From Pseudobdellovibrionaceae bacterium (GTDB taxonomy: Bacteria > Bdellovibrionota > Bdellovibrionia > Bdellovibrionales > JAMPXM01): a DNA stretch of 7,005 nt. The stretch spans positions 1-7,005 of the forward strand of contig CAJYOV010000312.1 in the NCBI GenBank assembly GCA_913776405.1, in the 5' to 3' direction. Made by a program: the position numbers and the translations under genes. Each line of letters begins with the position of its first letter. Positions within the stretch are counted from its first letter, which is position 1. Positions 6,161-7,005 of this stretch are shown here, one piece after another. Below the pieces are notes generated by a model. The model was not told the DNA's origin. It made no database searches and saw nothing but the letters and a program-made list of their open reading frames with translations.

Positions 6161-6862
6161 CTAAAAAACAGCCGTATTTTCGGTTTCAATTTCGAAAGCC
6201 CGAGATCTCGTTTTCACAAGCGGAGAGATTTGAAGCTCTTTTTGAACGTCGAAAAGTGGTCTCGCCAAATCGTTTTCGAACTTCCAACCAATCAGTGGTT
6301 TGGCTTTCAGACCCATTTGATAGCCGCCAAAAATTTTTTCGACGACATCGCCGAAGGTCTGGGGTGCTCGACTCAGCGTGTGAAGAATTCCGCCGGCCAA
6401 AATCAACAATGAAAAAGGCGATCGAAGTTGAGCAAGGGTAAAGGCCTGAAGACCCAGTTCATCAGGGACGTTTGTTCCGAAGCCAGTTAAGACGTGCCAA
6501 ACGTCATGGGACCGATCAATGCGATCGATTAAATAGACTTCTCGTTCGTCGCCTTCGCGCTTCGGGTAAAAATCCACGCGCAGATTCTCGCGCTTCATAT
6601 GTTCGGCGAATGCCCGGCCTAGCGTGCTTTCTTCGAATTTCAGAAGAGCTTCTACATTTAGAAGCGGTGGACTAAATCGTTCAGCGAATAAGGATTGAAA
6701 ACCAGGCTGCGCGAAGAGATAGGCGAATGAGCTTTCTACGAGATCCGTTCGTTGCTTTCTCGATTCGTCGGCGATCTGGAAGAGTTTGTCAGTCTTTGTC
6801 GGGTCCCGAACGACTGAGAGGAAGGCGGATGCGATTTTGAACCGGCTTAAGAGTGATTTCAT
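6161..6862 (-). CDS. COQ4-family protein (ubiquinone biosynthesis-type)
   Basis: The call rests on the HDxxHx11E metal-ligand signature of COQ4. With the start used here (233 residues) it reads H119-D120-V-W-H123 then eleven residues to E135 in HDVWHVLTGFGTNVPDE. The C-terminal GYQMGLKAKPLIGW (181-194) and PLFDVQKEL also match the family, as does the N-terminal RDPTKTDKLFQIAD segment. Length fits. In eukaryotes COQ4 is a Zn-binding protein of the coenzyme Q complex, recently implicated in oxidative decarboxylation at C1 of the head group; whether this bacterial member does that is inference. I chose ATG 6860-6862 because AAAAGGAG (6872-6879) lies 9 nt upstream. An in-frame TTG at 6929-6931 would add 23 residues but has no such support and would overlap the preceding gene far more. 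The ATG overlaps the stop of the upstream reading frame (ATGA), pointing to translational coupling. Confidence 0.88.
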   Translation of the reverse strand: MKSLLSRFKIASAFLSVVRDPTKTDKLFQIADESRKQRTDLVESSFAYLFAQPGFQSLFAERFSPPLLNVEALLKFEESTLGRAFAEHMKRENLRVDFYPKREGDEREVYLIDRIDRSHDVWHVLTGFGTNVPDELGLQAFTLAQLRSPFSLLILAGGILHTLSRAPQTFGDVVEKIFGGYQMGLKAKPLIGWKFENDLARPLFDVQKELQISPLVKTRSRAFEIETENTAVF

Positions 6863-7005
6863 ACGAACAAGCTCCTTTTCGAGCCATCTTCGATGAAGTT
6901 GCCGACCTTCGAAACTCGCGCTAGCTTCCAATTCATGCCGAAGAGCGCCAAAGCCGCGACAGATTTAAGAAAGCCGCCAAAACAGGAACGCTCAAAAGAG
7001 CTCGT
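6859..7005 (-). CDS. C-terminal end of an unidentified gene overlapping the COQ4 start
   Basis: A reading frame enters at the right edge and stays open for 48 codons to TGA at 6859-6861, forming an ATGA overlap with the COQ4 start. The visible part includes a hydrophobic run (GGFLKSVAALALFGMNW) then a basic tail ending SKRSLFV. First-position G (about a third) and G/C-ending codons (about 60 percent) fit coding use. I do not recognise the family. Caution: a second minus frame is also open from the edge, giving 23 codons with a hydrophobic ALLSVPVLAAFLNLSRLW before TGA at 6933-6935; it could be the true gene end, leaving a 70-bp gap. The overlap geometry favours the frame given, moderately. 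Confidence 0.5.
   Translation of the reverse strand, partial: TSSFERSCFGGFLKSVAALALFGMNWKLARVSKVGNFIEDGSKRSLFV
6872..6879 (-). promoter_or_regulatory. Ribosome-binding site that decides the COQ4 start
   Basis: AAAAGGAG on the minus strand lies 9 nt from ATG 6860-6862, the best Shine-Dalgarno match near this gene. It sits inside the last codons of the overlapping upstream frame, as in coupled gene pairs. Confidence 0.7.

Noticed and set aside
5982..6164. 60-codon plus-strand open frame starting at GTG
   Set aside because: No Shine-Dalgarno before the GTG, odd composition, and it crosses three hairpins and the COQ4 stop.
1..7005. CRISPR array, insertion sequence, prophage, tRNA or rRNA
   Set aside because: No regularly spaced repeats, transposase or integrase motifs, or RNA gene structures were seen on either strand.

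Overview
The window carries five same-strand (minus) genes and nothing convincing on the plus strand. Two run off the edges. From right to left, in the direction of transcription, they are: (i) the 3' end of an unidentified gene (6859-7005); (ii) a COQ4-family protein (6161-6862) whose start overlaps the stop of (i); (iii) a 389-bp gene-free stretch packed with dyad symmetries; (iv) a helix-turn-helix protein with a C-terminal membrane anchor (5109-5771); (v) a 1289-residue Ser/Thr-rich lipoprotein (1137-5006), closed by a clear intrinsic terminator; and (vi) most of a leucine-dehydrogenase-family amino acid dehydrogenase (1-1002), which leaves the window on the left.

Base composition looks balanced, near half G+C. 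The mix of a COQ4-type protein, a leucine dehydrogenase and a giant orphan lipoprotein with a clear type II lipobox fits a Gram-negative bacterium. A Bdellovibrionota-like (predatory or related deltaproteobacterial) host is my best guess from general resemblance. That is inference, with no search behind it.

The dehydrogenase and the COQ4 protein are recognisable metabolic genes and probably independent units. The dehydrogenase has its own leader after the lipoprotein terminator. The COQ4 gene is coupled to whatever lies upstream. The less ordinary part is the middle. The tail-anchored HTH protein has a leader with a perfect 13-bp inverted repeat built from two smaller dyads spaced 21 bp apart, then a CRP-like dyad, then a third large dyad. 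GTGA/TCAC tetramers are strongly concentrated across this leader (ten in about 200 bp). Downstream of the HTH gene, on the same strand, lies the giant lipoprotein, whose leader can fold over its own ribosome-binding site. Its C-terminal third shows seven strand-turn-strand repeats that may form a seven-bladed beta-propeller. A membrane-tethered regulator next to a large surface lipoprotein is a plausible but unproven envelope-associated module.

No mobile element, CRISPR array, tRNA or rRNA gene was seen.
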